This document shows positions 35,378 through 36,437 of a stretch of 36,437 bases of DNA, piece by piece. A program made the position numbers and the translations under genes. Position 1 is the stretch's first letter. The number at the start of each line of letters is the position of its first letter. Source of the DNA: a virus; IMG/VR virus record IMGVR_UViG_3300010160_000118, positions 1 to 36,437 of that record. One strand, 5' to 3'. Under the pieces are notes generated by a model. It was not told the origin of the DNA. It made no database searches and was given only the letters and a program-made list of their open reading frames with translations.

Positions 35378-36437
35378 ATGATATCAGACCCCAACAGACT
35401 CGTTGAGGGTATGGGCTCTTTTATTGGAGGGGCTAATTCAGCTGTTGACCCAGCTCTTTTGAGCCAAAATCAATACTCCTGGGCATCAAATGTTATTGTT
35501 AGGGACGGGTATTTACACACGAGACCAGGTTTCAGATTTGTAAAAACTCTTCCCACTGGGGTGATACAGGGATGCGCTTATTATAAATCTGAAAACATGA
35601 ATAGCCCACAAATTGTGGCTATGATAAATGGAAAATTGTACGATTTAGAGGCTTATTTTTCCGACCTTCCAGTTCGCGATATTTCGCCGGTACAAGAAAC
35701 TTATCCCTATATTTCTCAAACAGCATCCCTGGTCCAAGCAAATAATTTTCTTGTTTGCCAAGATGGTTTGTCTAGGCCAATTGTTTATGATGGGTCAAGG
35801 ACTTTTTATTCTTACGGGCTAAATCAAGACGCAGATCCAGCTGTGACATTGACTGATTGTTTTATAACTAGCGGATCCGCAACGGTTACAATTTCAAGCA
35901 AGGCGGGTCTTACAACAAACATGCTTGTCATAGCAGAGGGAGACCCCTCAAACTCCATTCTTCAAAAAGACACTTTTATATCGACCATTGGTTCCGACAC
36001 TCAAATAACTTTGTCCAAAACGGCTGTGTCTACAATAAAAACAACACTAAAATTCTACAATCCCGGCATTGTGAAAATTTCCACCTCAATTCCTGTTGGC
36101 AGTATTGTGACCTATGGAAATGGTAGATTATGGGTTGCTAATGGAAGAAATTTATACGCAGGAGATTTGGTTGGTTCTTCTTTAAACGCAGAAATAAAAT
36201 TTACGGAAACAATTTATCTTTCAGGTGGGGGGAGTTTTTATTTTGACTCCAACATAACTGGGTTAGCTTTTATCCCCGGGCCCGACACAACCACTGGACA
36301 GGGCGATCTTGTTGTATTTACCCGGACAAGCATCAATCTTGTGCGGGCTAGCGTTTACGACAGAACCTCATGGCAGAGCGTAGCTGGAATGCAACGGGTA
36401 ATTTTTCAAGGCCGAGGGGCGGAAGGATTTAATTCCA
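35378..36437 (+). CDS. Tail/DNA-stabilisation-type virion protein, 5' part (353+ aa)
   Basis: ATG 35378 follows the fibre stop by 1 nt, and the frame is open to the window's end. It begins MISDPNRLVEGMGSFIGGAN and continues QYSWASNVIVRDGYLHTRPG. The F.GG.n...W..N..vrdG...tRPG pattern is typical of podovirus head-tail connection, DNA stabilisation or tail-tube proteins. A series of blade-like repeats follows (YGNGRLWVANGRNLYAGDLV), suggesting a beta-propeller. It probably closes the portal or joins the tail. Confidence 0.65.
   Translation, partial: MISDPNRLVEGMGSFIGGANSAVDPALLSQNQYSWASNVIVRDGYLHTRPGFRFVKTLPTGVIQGCAYYKSENMNSPQIVAMINGKLYDLEAYFSDLPVRDISPVQETYPYISQTASLVQANNFLVCQDGLSRPIVYDGSRTFYSYGLNQDADPAVTLTDCFITSGSATVTISSKAGLTTNMLVIAEGDPSNSILQKDTFISTIGSDTQITLSKTAVSTIKTTLKFYNPGIVKISTSIPVGSIVTYGNGRLWVANGRNLYAGDLVGSSLNAEIKFTETIYLSGGGSFYFDSNITGLAFIPGPDTTTGQGDLVVFTRTSINLVRASVYDRTSWQSVAGMQRVIFQGRGAEGFNS

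Noticed and set aside
1-36437. Integrase, recombinase or repressor pair indicating a temperate phage
   Set aside because: No tyrosine or serine recombinase motifs or CI/Cro-like pair were seen in this window; lifestyle cannot be decided because the genome is incomplete.

Overview
The window is a 36.4-kb piece of a tailed double-stranded DNA bacteriophage genome, incomplete at both ends. A gene is cut at base 1 and another runs off base 36437. A family A DNA polymerase, a primase-helicase, large terminase, portal, major capsid protein and lysis genes identify it. The portal, the tail-tube or DNA-stabilisation-like protein at the right end and the fibre genes suggest a podovirus-like virion. 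A probable unimolecular spanin (lipobox plus C-terminal membrane segment) and two or three exported proteins with signal peptides argue for a Gram-negative host. The host genus cannot be read from the sequence.

Layout. (1) Bases 1-5358, minus strand: about 20 tightly packed small genes, mostly with 4-base ATGA overlaps. Nearly all are unrecognised, apart from zinc-finger-like proteins, and they look like early host-interaction genes. (2) Bases 5359-10547: a mosaic region in which plus-strand units (a small-terminase-like gene, a 90-aa ORF, a beta-rich fibre-like gene) interrupt minus-strand genes (a glycosyltransferase and four or five unknowns). The non-coding DNA holds G/C-tract hairpins, palindromes and promoter-like boxes. 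(3) Bases 10548-21421, minus strand: the replication module, read right to left. It contains an Hjc-like nuclease, an SNF2-type helicase, a Cas4-like nuclease split over two frames, small unknowns, DNA polymerase and primase-helicase. It ends in an unusual group: a secreted 3D-domain protein, a small membrane protein and a secreted HtrA/DegP-like protease with a PDZ domain. (4) Bases 21484-36437, plus strand: the late module. It runs terminase large subunit, portal, scaffold-like protein, structured leader, major capsid protein, small head and fibre proteins, spanin/holin/endolysin, a PD-(D/E)XK nuclease, collagen-like fibres and a tail protein.

How it fits together: the replication and late modules diverge from about 21.45 kb, where a palindrome puts TTGACA on both strands. 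Polymerase, primase-helicase, SNF2 helicase and nucleases form the replication set. Terminase, portal, scaffold and capsid form the packaging and head set. Spanin, holin and CHAP endolysin give three-layer lysis.

The most interesting features are: the phage-encoded PDZ protease overlapped out of frame by a holin-like membrane ORF; the structured capsid leader with two hairpins presenting the same 14-nt loop; four plus-strand genes that look leaderless behind a TTGAC box; an N-terminal peptide shared by three virion-like proteins; a repeat-flanked small terminase gene 16 kb from the large one; and the split Cas4-like nuclease. All calls come from reading the sequence; no database search was run.
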